Of a stretch of 64,000 bases of DNA, positions 8,119-17,377 are shown one piece after another. This DNA is from Gemmatimonadaceae bacterium (lineage in GTDB: Bacteria > Gemmatimonadota > Gemmatimonadetes > Gemmatimonadales > Gemmatimonadaceae): contig JADZCT010000029.1 in assembly GCA_020851455.1 (NCBI GenBank), forward strand, positions 186,001 to 250,000, read 5' to 3'. How positions within the stretch are numbered: the first letter of the stretch is position 1; each line of letters begins with the position of its first letter. The position numbers were made by a program, and so were the translations under genes. Below the pieces are notes generated by a model. It ran no database searches and was not told the origin of the DNA. It saw nothing but the letters and a program-made list of their open reading frames with translations.

Positions 8119-8451
8119 GTGCGAGGACGCTCGATCGTTGCCATCCTCCTGGTTGGCTTCGTCCTCGTGACCGCGGGTGTCGTCTGGAGGCGGAGCGCCG
8201 GGCTGTCGCGCGCGCGCGACGAAACCCGGCTCGACCAGCGGCGCATCGCGCTGGACGCGGAGCGGGCGAAGCTGGAGGGCGACATTCGTGACGCCTCGAG
8301 CCGCGCGCGCCTCGCTGGCGTCGCCGAGGAGCGGCTGCACATGCGAATCCCCAATGACAGCCAGGTGGTGTACCTTCGGCGGCCCGACGCGGTGCATGCC
8401 GCGACGGCTGAAGGCCTGCCACCGGCCGATCGAGGGGGCGAGTCGGGATGA
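8119..8451 (+). CDS. ftsL: Cell division protein FtsL-like (membrane helix plus coiled coil)
   Basis: About 110 residues with one N-terminal transmembrane helix (SIVAILLVGFVLVTAGVVW). A periplasmic coiled-coil region rich in Arg, Glu and Ala follows, ending in RIPNDSQVVYLRRP. That architecture, its size and its position between rsmH and ftsI identify it as the FtsL-like divisome subunit, which couples FtsQ/FtsB to FtsW-FtsI. The GTG at 8119 begins one base after the rsmH stop; a TTG at 8110 would overlap it. The 3' end overlaps ftsI by four bases (ATGA). FtsL sequences are poorly conserved, so the call rests on topology and synteny. Confidence 0.8.
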   Translation: MRGRSIVAILLVGFVLVTAGVVWRRSAGLSRARDETRLDQRRIALDAERAKLEGDIRDASSRARLAGVAEERLHMRIPNDSQVVYLRRPDAVHAATAEGLPPADRGGESG

Positions 8452-10556
8452 CGTTGCCTGGCGGCGACATCTCGGGCATCCTTGCGGCGCCGGGCACCGC
8501 GGGGACGGAGCCACGCTCGCGCCGCATCCAGCGGTTGCGTCCGGCGCTGCTGCACGCCGGCACCGTTCTCTTTGCGCTTGCCCTGCTGTGGCGCGCGGCG
8601 AAGGTGCAGGTGCTGGAGCGGGATACGTGGCGGGCGCGCGCCCGGAACATGCAGCTTGCGGTCGTGAACCTGCCGGGGCCGCGCGGGCAGATCCGCGACG
8701 TGAACGGCGCCGTGCTGGTCGAGTCGCGTGAGTTGCTCAAGCTGAGCGTGGTTCCGCGCGAAGTGGCCGCTGACCTCAGGCGCAAGGGCGATGGGGCGGA
8801 GCGGCTGGCGACCGCGATTCGGGACTTCGGCCGGCTCGGGGTGGACAAGGGCATCGTCGCGCGGATGCGCGATACGTCCGTTGCGTGGATTGACATTCCC
8901 GGCCGCTACCTGGCCAGCGACGTGGCGTCGCTCACGGCATTTCGCGGGGTGCACTCGGTGCGGGTCCTCGACCGCGTTCCGCCGACGAACGATGGGCTGC
9001 GTCGGCTGATTGGCCGCGCGGATGAGTCCGGGGTGCCCGTCGGAGGGATCGAGAAGTCGCTCGATGCAGTGCTGCGGGGCACGGGCGGGAGCGAGGCGTT
9101 CGTTCGCGACGTGCGCGGACAGCGCGTGCGCTCTCCGGCGGTCGCGGGGGAGCAGCCCCGCCCGGGGAACACGGTGACGCTCACCATATCGCGCGGTCTG
9201 CAGGACATTGTCGAGCGCGCGCTGGGCGACGCCGTGGCGACCATGCGGGCGAGCGGCGGCGATATCGTCGTCCTGGATCCCGGCACGGGCGAGGTGAGGG
9301 CCATGGCAAGCCGTCGGGCCAATCCGCTCTCGGCGGGCGCTACTGCGCTCACCGAGCCGTACGAGCCGGGCTCGACCCTGAAGCCGTTCGTGGCTGCGCG
9401 GCTGCTCGACATGGGACGCGCACGCCCCGACGAAGTGGTCCGCACGTGGAACGGCAAGTGGCAACTCGACGGGCGGAAGATCGAGGACGACCATGCGATG
9501 GCCGAGGCATCGCTCTCGGACGTGATCAGGTACTCGAGCAACATCGGGATCGTGCAGTTTGCGCAGCGGTTCTCGCACGACGAGCAGTACGAGCTTCTCC
9601 GCGATCTTGGATTCGGGACGCCAACCGGGATCGCCTATCCCGTGGAGTCGCCCGGTTCGCTTGTTCCGCCTGCGCGCTGGGATCCGCTCACGCCCGCATC
9701 GCTCGCAATGGGTTACGCGGTGGCGGTGACGCCAATGCAGCTTGCGCTCGCGTACGGGGCCATAGCCAACGGCGGCGAGCTGTTGGAGCCCGCGATCGTG
9801 AGGGACGTACGCTCACCCGACGGCGGCGTCGAATGGCGTCACCACCGCCGCGTCGTGCGCCGCGTGATGACGCCGGCCGCGGCCAGCGCCATCCGCGGCA
9901 TGCTCAAGGGCGTGGTGGAAACCGGGACGGCCGCCGGATCCAACCTCTCGACGTTCGACGTCGCCGGCAAGACCGGAACCGCGCGGCTCACGGAGAACGG
10001 GCGCTATGTGGGGAAGTACACGGCGAGTTTCGTCGGGATGTTCCCGGCGGACCACCCTCAGCTCGTGATTCTCGTAAAGCTCGACAACCCGACCAGGACG
10101 ATCTACGGTGGAAAGGCGGCGGCGCCCGTGTCGAAGGTCGTGCTGCAGGCGGCGCTCGCCGCCCGCGACGCCGCGCTCGACCGCGCCGCGCTTGCCAAGC
10201 CACCGGCTGCGGAGCAAGCCGGCTCGGCTGCCGCCGCCCGGGCGGGCGATGCGGTGGCGATGACGGCCGCAGATCTGGCAGCAGCCGTGGGGGACGCCCC
10301 CGCAGCGGGCGACGGCAGCGCCTGGGTCGTCAGGCTCGACGCGCCTCGCGAATTCGCGCCTGCTGCCGTTGCGTTTGGCGTCGTACCCGACGTGCGCGGG
10401 CTGCCGGCACGGCGCGCCGCGCTCGAGTTGCATCGTGCGGGGTTCAGGGTGTCCCTGCCAGCGGGCGCCGGTGCCGACCGGGTCGGCGGGACCGTGCCTG
10501 CCGCCGGGGCGCGCATCGCGACCGGGTCACGCGTCGTGCTCGAGCGCGAACAGTGA
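8448..10556 (+). CDS. ftsI: Division transpeptidase FtsI/PBP3 with C-terminal PASTA domain
   Basis: Class B penicillin-binding protein that cross-links septal peptidoglycan. A transmembrane helix lies near residues 34-50. The dimerisation domain opens with GPRGQIRDVNG. The transpeptidase domain has active-site S309 in STLK, the SxN motif S363-S364-N365 and K508-T509-G510 (KTG). After an Ala-rich linker (about 555-625) there is one PASTA repeat beginning VVPDVRGLPARRAALEL. At 702 residues it is longer than proteobacterial FtsI because of the linker and PASTA domain. It overlaps ftsL and murE by four bases each. Confidence 0.95.
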   Translation: MTLPGGDISGILAAPGTAGTEPRSRRIQRLRPALLHAGTVLFALALLWRAAKVQVLERDTWRARARNMQLAVVNLPGPRGQIRDVNGAVLVESRELLKLSVVPREVAADLRRKGDGAERLATAIRDFGRLGVDKGIVARMRDTSVAWIDIPGRYLASDVASLTAFRGVHSVRVLDRVPPTNDGLRRLIGRADESGVPVGGIEKSLDAVLRGTGGSEAFVRDVRGQRVRSPAVAGEQPRPGNTVTLTISRGLQDIVERALGDAVATMRASGGDIVVLDPGTGEVRAMASRRANPLSAGATALTEPYEPGSTLKPFVAARLLDMGRARPDEVVRTWNGKWQLDGRKIEDDHAMAEASLSDVIRYSSNIGIVQFAQRFSHDEQYELLRDLGFGTPTGIAYPVESPGSLVPPARWDPLTPASLAMGYAVAVTPMQLALAYGAIANGGELLEPAIVRDVRSPDGGVEWRHHRRVVRRVMTPAAASAIRGMLKGVVETGTAAGSNLSTFDVAGKTGTARLTENGRYVGKYTASFVGMFPADHPQLVILVKLDNPTRTIYGGKAAAPVSKVVLQAALAARDAALDRAALAKPPAAEQAGSAAAARAGDAVAMTAADLAAAVGDAPAAGDGSAWVVRLDAPREFAPAAVAFGVVPDVRGLPARRAALELHRAGFRVSLPAGAGADRVGGTVPAAGARIATGSRVVLEREQ

Positions 10557-12052
10557 ACGATTCCATCCCGGTGCGCGCGATCGTTGATGCGCTGCGGGCC
10601 GCCGGGCTGCTGGTTGCAGCGCCCGAGGGCGGGCCCCACACGGTACGGGGAGTCGCCGACGACAGCCGGCGCGTGACTCGCGAAGGCCTGTTCATCGCCG
10701 TGCGCGGCAGCGCGCAGGACGGACATCGGTTCATTCCCGCGGCCCGCGACGCGGGCGCCGCCCTCGTGCTCGCGGAGGATGCGGCGGCCGCCAGGGGCGG
10801 GCCGGCGATAATCGTGAGCGATGGGCGGCGCGCTGCGCCGGTTGCCGCCGCGGCCTGCTACGGCAACCCTGCCGCGCTACTAACGATGGTTGCCGTAACC
10901 GGCACGAACGGCAAGACGACCACCGTCGGGATACTGAGGCACCTGTTCGACGGCGAGGCTGGCCAGCGCTCCGCAAGCATCGGGACGCTCGGCGTCCTGT
11001 TCGGCAGCGCCGGCGAACCTGTGGACGACGGCGCCGGCCTCACGACTCCCGGGCCCGTGGATCTGCAGCGCATCCTGAGGGAACTCGTTGACCGGGGCGC
11101 GCGCCTCGTCGCGATGGAGGCGTCGTCGCACTCGCTCGTCCAGCATCGCATGGAGGGCCTGCGGTTCGCGGCGGCGGTGTTCACCAACTTCACCCGCGAT
11201 CACCTGGACTACCACGGCTCGATGGAGGAGTACCTTGCGGCGAAGCTCTCGCTCGTGAAGCACCTCGCGAGCGACGGCATCGCCGTGGTGAACGCTGACG
11301 ACCTTGCGTGGAAGGCCGTTCCGGCAACGGTGCGCCGCCTCACGTTCGGCCTGTCTGCCGATGCGGATGTGCGCGCCGGCGGCATCGTGCCGCAGAAGGT
11401 CGGAACGCGGTTCCGGATTACGCGCGCGTCGAGCGGCGAAGGGGCGGACGTGAGCACGCCGCTCGTGGGCGATTTCAACGTCGTCAACGCGACAGGGGCA
11501 GTAGCTGCGGCGCTCGCCCTCGGCGCCGACCTTGAGGACGTCGCGGCCAGGCTGGCGAGCGCGCCGCAGGTTGCCGGGCGCATCGAGCGCATCGGCGAGC
11601 GCCCCACTGTGCTCCGCGACTACGCGCACACGCCGGACGCGCTTGAGCGCGCTCTGACGGCGGTCCGCCCCTTCGTGGCGGGGCGCCTCATCGTGGTGTT
11701 CGGCGCAGGCGGCGACAGGGATCCTGGCAAGCGGCCGCAGATGGGCGCGGCCGCGGCGAGGCATGCGGACGCGATCATCGTCACGAGCGACAACCCGCGC
11801 ACGGAGGATCCCGAGCGAATCATTGACGCTGTAGCCGGCGGCATCCCCGCTGGCCGCTACGAGCGGATCGAAGACCGCCGCGCCGCGATCGAACGGGCCA
11901 TTGCCATCGCCGACCCGGCGCGTGACGTCGTGCTGCTTGCGGGCAAGGGGCACGAAACCTACCAGGTCAGGGGCAAGGAGCGGCTGCCGTTCGACGAAGC
12001 CGCGATCGTCGCGGAGATCCTCGGTCGGCGGCGCGGCGCAGCGCTGGGATGA
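10553..12052 (+). CDS. murE: UDP-MurNAc-tripeptide synthetase MurE, meso-DAP type
   Basis: Cytoplasmic ATP-dependent ligase adding the third amino acid to UDP-MurNAc-L-Ala-D-Glu. The 499-residue product has the ATP-binding GTNGKTT at 117-123, the carbamylated-lysine region around TNFTRDHLDYHG and the C-terminal substrate motif DNPR at 413-416. In characterised MurE enzymes DNPR marks meso-diaminopimelate as substrate, so the cell wall is predicted to be A1-gamma type. A GTG start overlaps the ftsI stop (GTGA), and the 3' end overlaps murF by four bases. Confidence 0.96.
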   Translation: MNDSIPVRAIVDALRAAGLLVAAPEGGPHTVRGVADDSRRVTREGLFIAVRGSAQDGHRFIPAARDAGAALVLAEDAAAARGGPAIIVSDGRRAAPVAAAACYGNPAALLTMVAVTGTNGKTTTVGILRHLFDGEAGQRSASIGTLGVLFGSAGEPVDDGAGLTTPGPVDLQRILRELVDRGARLVAMEASSHSLVQHRMEGLRFAAAVFTNFTRDHLDYHGSMEEYLAAKLSLVKHLASDGIAVVNADDLAWKAVPATVRRLTFGLSADADVRAGGIVPQKVGTRFRITRASSGEGADVSTPLVGDFNVVNATGAVAAALALGADLEDVAARLASAPQVAGRIERIGERPTVLRDYAHTPDALERALTAVRPFVAGRLIVVFGAGGDRDPGKRPQMGAAAARHADAIIVTSDNPRTEDPERIIDAVAGGIPAGRYERIEDRRAAIERAIAIADPARDVVLLAGKGHETYQVRGKERLPFDEAAIVAEILGRRRGAALG

Positions 12053-13554
12053 CGCTTCCGTTCTGGACCCTTTCGCGGATAGCGGATGCCCTCGACGGGG
12101 TTGATCCGTCCGTGCCTGCGCTGCCGCGGCATGGCCGGCGGGGCGGGACCCATCCGCGCGGCGACCGAGCGATTTCGCGTATCTGGACCGACACCCGAAC
12201 GATTGCCGCCGGAGACTGCTTCGTTGCCTTGCGAGGAGAGAGTTTCGATGGCCATTACTTTCTCGGTCAGGCTGTTGCCGCCGGCGCGGCGGCCGTCGTC
12301 GCAGACGATGCGCGCCAGGCGGCGTCGCTTGGCGTCCCCGTCTTCATCGTTCACGATACGCTCGCTGCGCTCGGGGCACTGGCCCGTTACCGCCGGGCAG
12401 CGTGGGGAGGGTCGGTCGTGGCGGTGGGCGGGTCGAACGGCAAGACGTCCACGAAGGAACTCCTGCGCGCCGCGCTCGGCGCACGGCTTTCGGTTCATGC
12501 AACGCACGGCAACCTCAACAACCAGGTCGGAGTGCCGCTGACGCTCCTCGCGCTCCCGGATTGCGCCGACGTGGCGGTGATCGAGGTTGGCACCAACTCG
12601 CACGGCGAGATTGCGCTGCTGCGCGACGTGGCGCGGCCGGACGTTGCGGTGGTGACAGCGATCGAGGAGGAGCATCTGGAGGGCTTCGGCGACCTGGCCG
12701 GCGTGCTGCGCGAAGAGGCGTCGCTGCTCGATGGTGCGCCGCTTGCGGTGGTACCCGCGCACGAACGCGCGCTGGTGGCCGAGGGGAAGCGGCGGGCGCG
12801 GCGCGTCCTCGCGGCCGGATTGCCAGGCGCCGAAGGGGAGGCGCACGCCGGCGATGCCGCCGGGCTCGGGGGGCAGGCCGCTGGCGCGAGCGGTCGCGTC
12901 GAGCATCTCCTCGCCGAGTCGGCGTCGCTGGCTGCCGACGGCACGGGGCGTCTTGTCGTGGACGGCGTCGGGGTGACCGTAGCGCTCCGGGGCGAACACA
13001 ACATGCGCAATGCGATGCTTGCGCTCGCCGCGGCGGGTGCGCTTGGCATTTCCCTGGCGGATGCAGCCGCTGCCCTCGCTGCGATGGACGCCGGCGCAAT
13101 GCCGGGAATGCGATCGGCGGTCGAGGGGCTCGCTCAGGCGTTGCTCGTGAACGACTGCTACAACGCCAACCCGGGCTCGGCGCGCGCAGCGATTGCGCTG
13201 CTACGCGCCGTGGCGGGCTCGCGCCCACGGGTAATCATCCTTGGCACCATGCGCGAACTCGGCGCACGGGAAGCCGACGCGCACCGCGAGGTCGCCCGCA
13301 ACGCGCTGGAATCGGGCGCGGCGATCGTAGCCGGCATCGGCGCATTCGCGGACGCCCTGCGTGAGGTGGCTCCGGACGACCCGCGGGTGACCGTCGCCGC
13401 GGACGTTGACAGCCTCTGGCCGCTGCTTGCCCCCAGGGTGCCACGCGATGCCGCCATCCTTCTCAAGGCATCACGCGGTGTGCGGCTCGAGCGCATGGTT
13501 CCCCTCCTGCGGGAGTGGGCGGGAGTGGTTCCTTCCGGCCGCGCGGGAGGCTGA
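12049..13554 (+). CDS. murF: UDP-MurNAc-tripeptide--D-Ala-D-Ala ligase MurF
   Basis: Adds the D-Ala-D-Ala dipeptide to complete the UDP-MurNAc-pentapeptide. In this 501-residue protein the ATP loop is GSNGKTST (128-135), followed by HGNLNNQVGVPLTLL and the EVGTNSHGEIALL block typical of MurF. The C-terminal domain has NDCYNANPGS and ILGTMRELG. About 30 residues near 255-300 form an Ala/Gly-rich insertion. The ATG overlaps murE by four bases; three bases separate it from mraY. Its dipeptide substrate needs a Ddl ligase, which is not in the window. Confidence 0.95.
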   Translation: MTLPFWTLSRIADALDGVDPSVPALPRHGRRGGTHPRGDRAISRIWTDTRTIAAGDCFVALRGESFDGHYFLGQAVAAGAAAVVADDARQAASLGVPVFIVHDTLAALGALARYRRAAWGGSVVAVGGSNGKTSTKELLRAALGARLSVHATHGNLNNQVGVPLTLLALPDCADVAVIEVGTNSHGEIALLRDVARPDVAVVTAIEEEHLEGFGDLAGVLREEASLLDGAPLAVVPAHERALVAEGKRRARRVLAAGLPGAEGEAHAGDAAGLGGQAAGASGRVEHLLAESASLAADGTGRLVVDGVGVTVALRGEHNMRNAMLALAAAGALGISLADAAAALAAMDAGAMPGMRSAVEGLAQALLVNDCYNANPGSARAAIALLRAVAGSRPRVIILGTMRELGAREADAHREVARNALESGAAIVAGIGAFADALREVAPDDPRVTVAADVDSLWPLLAPRVPRDAAILLKASRGVRLERMVPLLREWAGVVPSGRAGG

Positions 13555-13557
13555 GCC

Positions 13558-14700
13558 GTGCTCTACGACCTGTTCTATCCGCTGCGTGAGTACTTCTCGC
13601 CGTTTCGCGTGTTCACCTACCAGTCGTTCCGGGCCGCCGGAGCCGCCGTCACGGCTCTGCTGATGGCGTTCATCGTCGCGCCCACGATCATTCGGTGGCT
13701 CGGCCGCATGCAGGTGAACCAGGTGGTGCGTGAAGGCACGCCAGAATCGCACGCAGGAAAGGGCGACACGCCAACGATGGGCGGGCTCATCATTCTCGCG
13801 GCAGTGTTCGTGCCGACGCTCCTCTGGATGCGTACGAACAACAGGTATGTGTGGCTCGCCCTGCTCACGACGCTATGGATGGGATGCATCGGCTTCCTCG
13901 ATGACTACCTCAAGCTCCGCCAGAAGCGGGCCGGGCTCAAGAACGAAGGGCTCGTCGAGCGGTGGAAGCTTGCGGGGCAGGTGACGCTCGGCGTCGCGCT
14001 TGGCGTGTACCTGTGGAAGGTTCCGCTCAACCAGCTCCCCGGCGCCTCGACCACGGTGCCGTTCCTCAAGGACGTACTGATCGTGCCAGCGACGGTGGGG
14101 CTGGCGTGGGCGTACGTGCCGTTCGTGACATTCGTCGTGACGGCGATCTCCAATTCAGTGAACCTCACGGACGGGCTCGACGGCCTCGCCAGCGGGTTGA
14201 TGGCAATCGCGATCGGCACGTTTGCCGTGTTCGCGTATGCCATGGGGCGCGTGGATGCGTCGAGCTACCTCGGGCTCTTCTACCTTCGCGGCGCGGGTGA
14301 GCTTGCGGTATTCTGCACCGCCGTCCTCGGCGCGTGTATCGGTTTTCTCTGGTTCAACACAAAGCCGGCCCAGGTGTTCATGGGCGATACCGGCTCCCTC
14401 GCGCTTGGCGGCGCGATGGCAGCCGTGGCTACCCTGCTCAAGTCGGAGTTCCTCTTCGTGTTCATCGGCGGGGTGTTCGTGGCGGAGACCGCGTCCGTGC
14501 TGATCCAGCGCACGGTGTTCAAGTACCGAAAGCGCAAGCACGGCATCGAATACGCGAGGGCCAACCGTGTCTTCCTGAGGGCGCCGCTCCACCATCACTT
14601 CGAGCTCAAGGGCTGGCCGGAATCGCAGGTGGTGGTTCGCTTCTGGATCGTCGGCGTGCTGTGCGCTTTTCTGGCGCTCGCAACGATGAAGCTGCGCTGA
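13558..14700 (+). CDS. mraY: Phospho-MurNAc-pentapeptide transferase MraY
   Basis: Integral membrane enzyme forming lipid I from UDP-MurNAc-pentapeptide and undecaprenyl phosphate. The 380 residues include about ten hydrophobic helices. Conserved blocks are GDTPTMGG (early), GFLDDYLK with the Asp pair, NLTDGLDGLA and FMGDTGSLALGG. The C-terminal HHHFELKGW is the metal/phosphate histidine motif. GTG start three bases after murF. Order and overlap place it in the same operon as the mur ligases. Confidence 0.97.
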   Translation: MLYDLFYPLREYFSPFRVFTYQSFRAAGAAVTALLMAFIVAPTIIRWLGRMQVNQVVREGTPESHAGKGDTPTMGGLIILAAVFVPTLLWMRTNNRYVWLALLTTLWMGCIGFLDDYLKLRQKRAGLKNEGLVERWKLAGQVTLGVALGVYLWKVPLNQLPGASTTVPFLKDVLIVPATVGLAWAYVPFVTFVVTAISNSVNLTDGLDGLASGLMAIAIGTFAVFAYAMGRVDASSYLGLFYLRGAGELAVFCTAVLGACIGFLWFNTKPAQVFMGDTGSLALGGAMAAVATLLKSEFLFVFIGGVFVAETASVLIQRTVFKYRKRKHGIEYARANRVFLRAPLHHHFELKGWPESQVVVRFWIVGVLCAFLALATMKLR

Positions 14701-14711
14701 CGGGTGGTGCC

Positions 14712-16133
14712 ATGACGCCTTCAGATTCACGCGCGGCGGGTGTCGCGCGGCTCGTGGCCGGAGAGGTGGCCGTGATTGGGCTCGCGCGGAGCGGCGTGGC
14801 CGCCGCGCAACTCGCGGCGCGCGAGGGGGCGAGCGTGTACGCCTCCGACGCTGGCACCCGGCCTTCCGCGGAGCCCGGCGTCGTTGGCGGGGTGCTCGAC
14901 CGGCTTGCGGTAATGGGAATAGACGTGCAGTGGGGAGCGCACGACCTGGGGCGCATCGCCCGCGCGTCGCTCGTGGTTGTGAGCCCCGGGGTGCCCCCGT
15001 CGGCGCCGCCCGTTGCCGCGGCGCGGGATGCCGGCGTTCCCGTGGTAAGCGAGGTGGAGCTTGGGCTCTGGTTCCTGCCCGCAACGCGTATCGTTGCGGT
15101 CACCGGAACGAACGGCAAGTCAACCGTCACGGCTCTCACTGCGCACCTGCTCCAGGCCGTCGGCGCCGACGCGCTGGCGGCGGGAAATATTGGCCTGCCG
15201 CTCAGCGAACTCGCGCTTCGCTCGGCCGCCCCGGCGTGGGTGGCGCTGGAACTCTCCTCGTTTCAACTGCACGATACCCATTCGCTCGTCCCTGCCGTGG
15301 GCGTGCTCACCAACCTCACCCCCGATCACCTCGACCGTTACCCGTCGCTCGAAGAGTACTATTCCGACAAGGACCGCCTATTCCTGAACGCGGGGGCTGG
15401 TTCGGTCTGGGTGACAAACGCCGATGACGTCGAAGTGCAGCGCCGAACGGCGCGCGTGGCCGGCGCGCACCGTCGGTTCTCGGTGAACGGACTGGACGTG
15501 GATGCGTTCCTGGACGCCGCGCACGAGGAGGTCGTCCTCGCCGGATCGCCGCTGTTGCCAATACATGAGTTCCCGCTCATCGGGCGGCACAACGTTGCCA
15601 ACGCGCTCGCGGCCGCCTTGGCGGTAGCTTCAGCCGACAAGACGTTCTCCGCGCCGCCCGCCCGCGAAGCGCTGGCCCGAGGGCTCCGATCGTTCAGGGG
15701 CCTGCCACACCGGCTCGAGGTAGTGGCGGACGCTGGCGGAGTCGTGTGGGTAAACGATTCCAAGGCCACCAACGTGGCATCAGCCCGGGTGGCGATTGAC
15801 GCGATGACGCGGCCCGCGATCGTGCTGATGGGCGGGCGCCACAAGGGAGAATCGTACGCCTCGCTCGCCGCGTCGCTGGCGCGTCACGCGCGGCTCGTGC
15901 TCGCCTATGGGGAGTCTGCCGACATCATAGTGGCTGATCTTCAGAGTGCCGGGAAGGGAGTGGCGGTGGAGCGGCTCGGATCGTCATTACCGGAGGTTAT
16001 TGCCCGGGTGCGCGAAGTGGCGCAGCCAGGCGATGCCGTGCTTCTGTCTCCGGCCTGCTCGAGCTTCGACATGTTCAAGAACTATGAAGAGCGCGGCGCG
16101 GTGTTCCGCCGCCTCGCGCGGGGCGAAGCGTGA
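14712..16133 (+). CDS. murD: UDP-MurNAc-L-alanine--D-glutamate ligase MurD
   Basis: Adds D-glutamate to UDP-MurNAc-L-Ala. The 473-residue protein begins with a nucleotide-binding VIGLARSGVAAAQ. It has the ATP loop GTNGKST (132-138), NLTPDHLDRYPS, and the C-terminal VNDSKATN and LMGGRHKG motifs typical of MurD. The ATG at 14712 lies 11 bases after mraY; the open frame continues upstream inside mraY but without family similarity. The stop overlaps the ftsW GTG by four bases. Confidence 0.95.
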   Translation: MTPSDSRAAGVARLVAGEVAVIGLARSGVAAAQLAAREGASVYASDAGTRPSAEPGVVGGVLDRLAVMGIDVQWGAHDLGRIARASLVVVSPGVPPSAPPVAAARDAGVPVVSEVELGLWFLPATRIVAVTGTNGKSTVTALTAHLLQAVGADALAAGNIGLPLSELALRSAAPAWVALELSSFQLHDTHSLVPAVGVLTNLTPDHLDRYPSLEEYYSDKDRLFLNAGAGSVWVTNADDVEVQRRTARVAGAHRRFSVNGLDVDAFLDAAHEEVVLAGSPLLPIHEFPLIGRHNVANALAAALAVASADKTFSAPPAREALARGLRSFRGLPHRLEVVADAGGVVWVNDSKATNVASARVAIDAMTRPAIVLMGGRHKGESYASLAASLARHARLVLAYGESADIIVADLQSAGKGVAVERLGSSLPEVIARVREVAQPGDAVLLSPACSSFDMFKNYEERGAVFRRLARGEA

Positions 16134-17362
16134 CGTCCGCGACGTTCCCTCGCGTCGCGCAGCGTTCCGTGTCGGGCGCGGAGCCGCGAGCGGCTGCCGC
16201 GCAGAATCGCGTGCGCTGGCGCATTGACGCGGAGGCGCGTCTGCTGGTCGTCGTCACGGGAGCCCTCCTCGCGTTCGGCCTTGCCACGCTGTACAGCGCA
16301 AGCGCCTTCAAGAGCATGGAGATGGGCCGTGGGAGCGCCTACTTCCTTCTTCGCCAGCTCACCGGCGCCGGAGCCGGGGTCGTGGCATTCGCGATCGCCG
16401 CGAAGACGGACGCAGAGGGCTGGCGGCGGCACGCCTGGTTCCTGATGGGCCTGGCAATCGCTGGCATGCTGGTGACGGTGCTGCCGTTCACGCGCGGCAT
16501 CGCGCCGCCAATTCTGGGCTCGCGCCGCTACCTGATTGGCGGGTCCGTGCAGCCGTCGGAGTTCGCGAAACTGGCCGTCGTGATCTGGACCGCGATGATG
16601 GTCGTGAAGAAGGGCGAGCGGATGCGGCGCTTCTCGAAGGGTATGCTGCCGATCGCGCTCGTGACGGGTCTGCTCTGCGTCCTCGCTGCGCTCGAGCCCG
16701 ACATGTCCGTGGTGCTGTTCTTCGGGTTGCAGATGATGTTGATTGTGTTTGCCGCCGGCGGGCGCATCGGGCACTTCGTGCTTCTTGGCCTGCTGAGCGC
16801 GCCGGTCGTGTGGGAGAAGGCGCAGCGGCTTCAGTACGTGATGCAGCGCGTCATGGGCTTCGCCGACGCGGCCAACGCCGCGCACGCCAAGGTCAACTAC
16901 CAGCTCACGCAGTCTCTCATTGCGGTTGGCTCGGGCGGGCTCTTCGGCGTTGGGTTCGGCGAGGGCCGCCAGCAGAACGGGTACCTTCCTCTCTCGTACG
17001 ACGACTTCATCGGATCGAGCATCGGCGAGGAATGGGGCTTCGTCGGCATCGCCGGAGTGGTGCTGCTCTTTGCCGCCTGGGCGTGGCTCGGCTTCCGGAT
17101 CGCGCGGAAGGCCCGGAGCGAGTTCCAGCAACTCGTGGCGATCGGGCTCACCGTGACGCTCGTGCTTACGGCGTACCTTCATGTAGGCGTCGTGATTGGG
17201 CTCCTCCCCACGACCGGCCTGACGCTGCCGTTCATCTCCTACGGCCGCTCGAACCTCATCCTCTCGATGCTTACGACGGGCATCCTCGTGAACATCGGCA
17301 GCACGCGAGAGCGGGTCGTTGGCGCGGGCGCGACGGATCCGCTCGCCTCGCCGCGCGGGTGA
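16130..17362 (+). CDS. ftsW: Lipid II polymerase FtsW (SEDS family)
   Basis: Divisome glycosyltransferase of the SEDS family that polymerises lipid II together with FtsI. In the 410-residue protein the membrane part starts near residue 38 (LLVVVTGALLAFGLATLYSA) and contains about ten helices. SEDS signatures include GSRRYLIGG...QPSEFAKLAVV, EPDMS and the C-terminal GLLPTTGLTLPFISYGRSNL. RodA is an alternative on sequence alone, but position between murD and murG supports FtsW. GTG start with a four-base overlap with murD. Confidence 0.93.
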   Translation: MTSATFPRVAQRSVSGAEPRAAAAQNRVRWRIDAEARLLVVVTGALLAFGLATLYSASAFKSMEMGRGSAYFLLRQLTGAGAGVVAFAIAAKTDAEGWRRHAWFLMGLAIAGMLVTVLPFTRGIAPPILGSRRYLIGGSVQPSEFAKLAVVIWTAMMVVKKGERMRRFSKGMLPIALVTGLLCVLAALEPDMSVVLFFGLQMMLIVFAAGGRIGHFVLLGLLSAPVVWEKAQRLQYVMQRVMGFADAANAAHAKVNYQLTQSLIAVGSGGLFGVGFGEGRQQNGYLPLSYDDFIGSSIGEEWGFVGIAGVVLLFAAWAWLGFRIARKARSEFQQLVAIGLTVTLVLTAYLHVGVVIGLLPTTGLTLPFISYGRSNLILSMLTTGILVNIGSTRERVVGAGATDPLASPRG

Positions 17363-17377
17363 CGGCGGAGCATCGCC

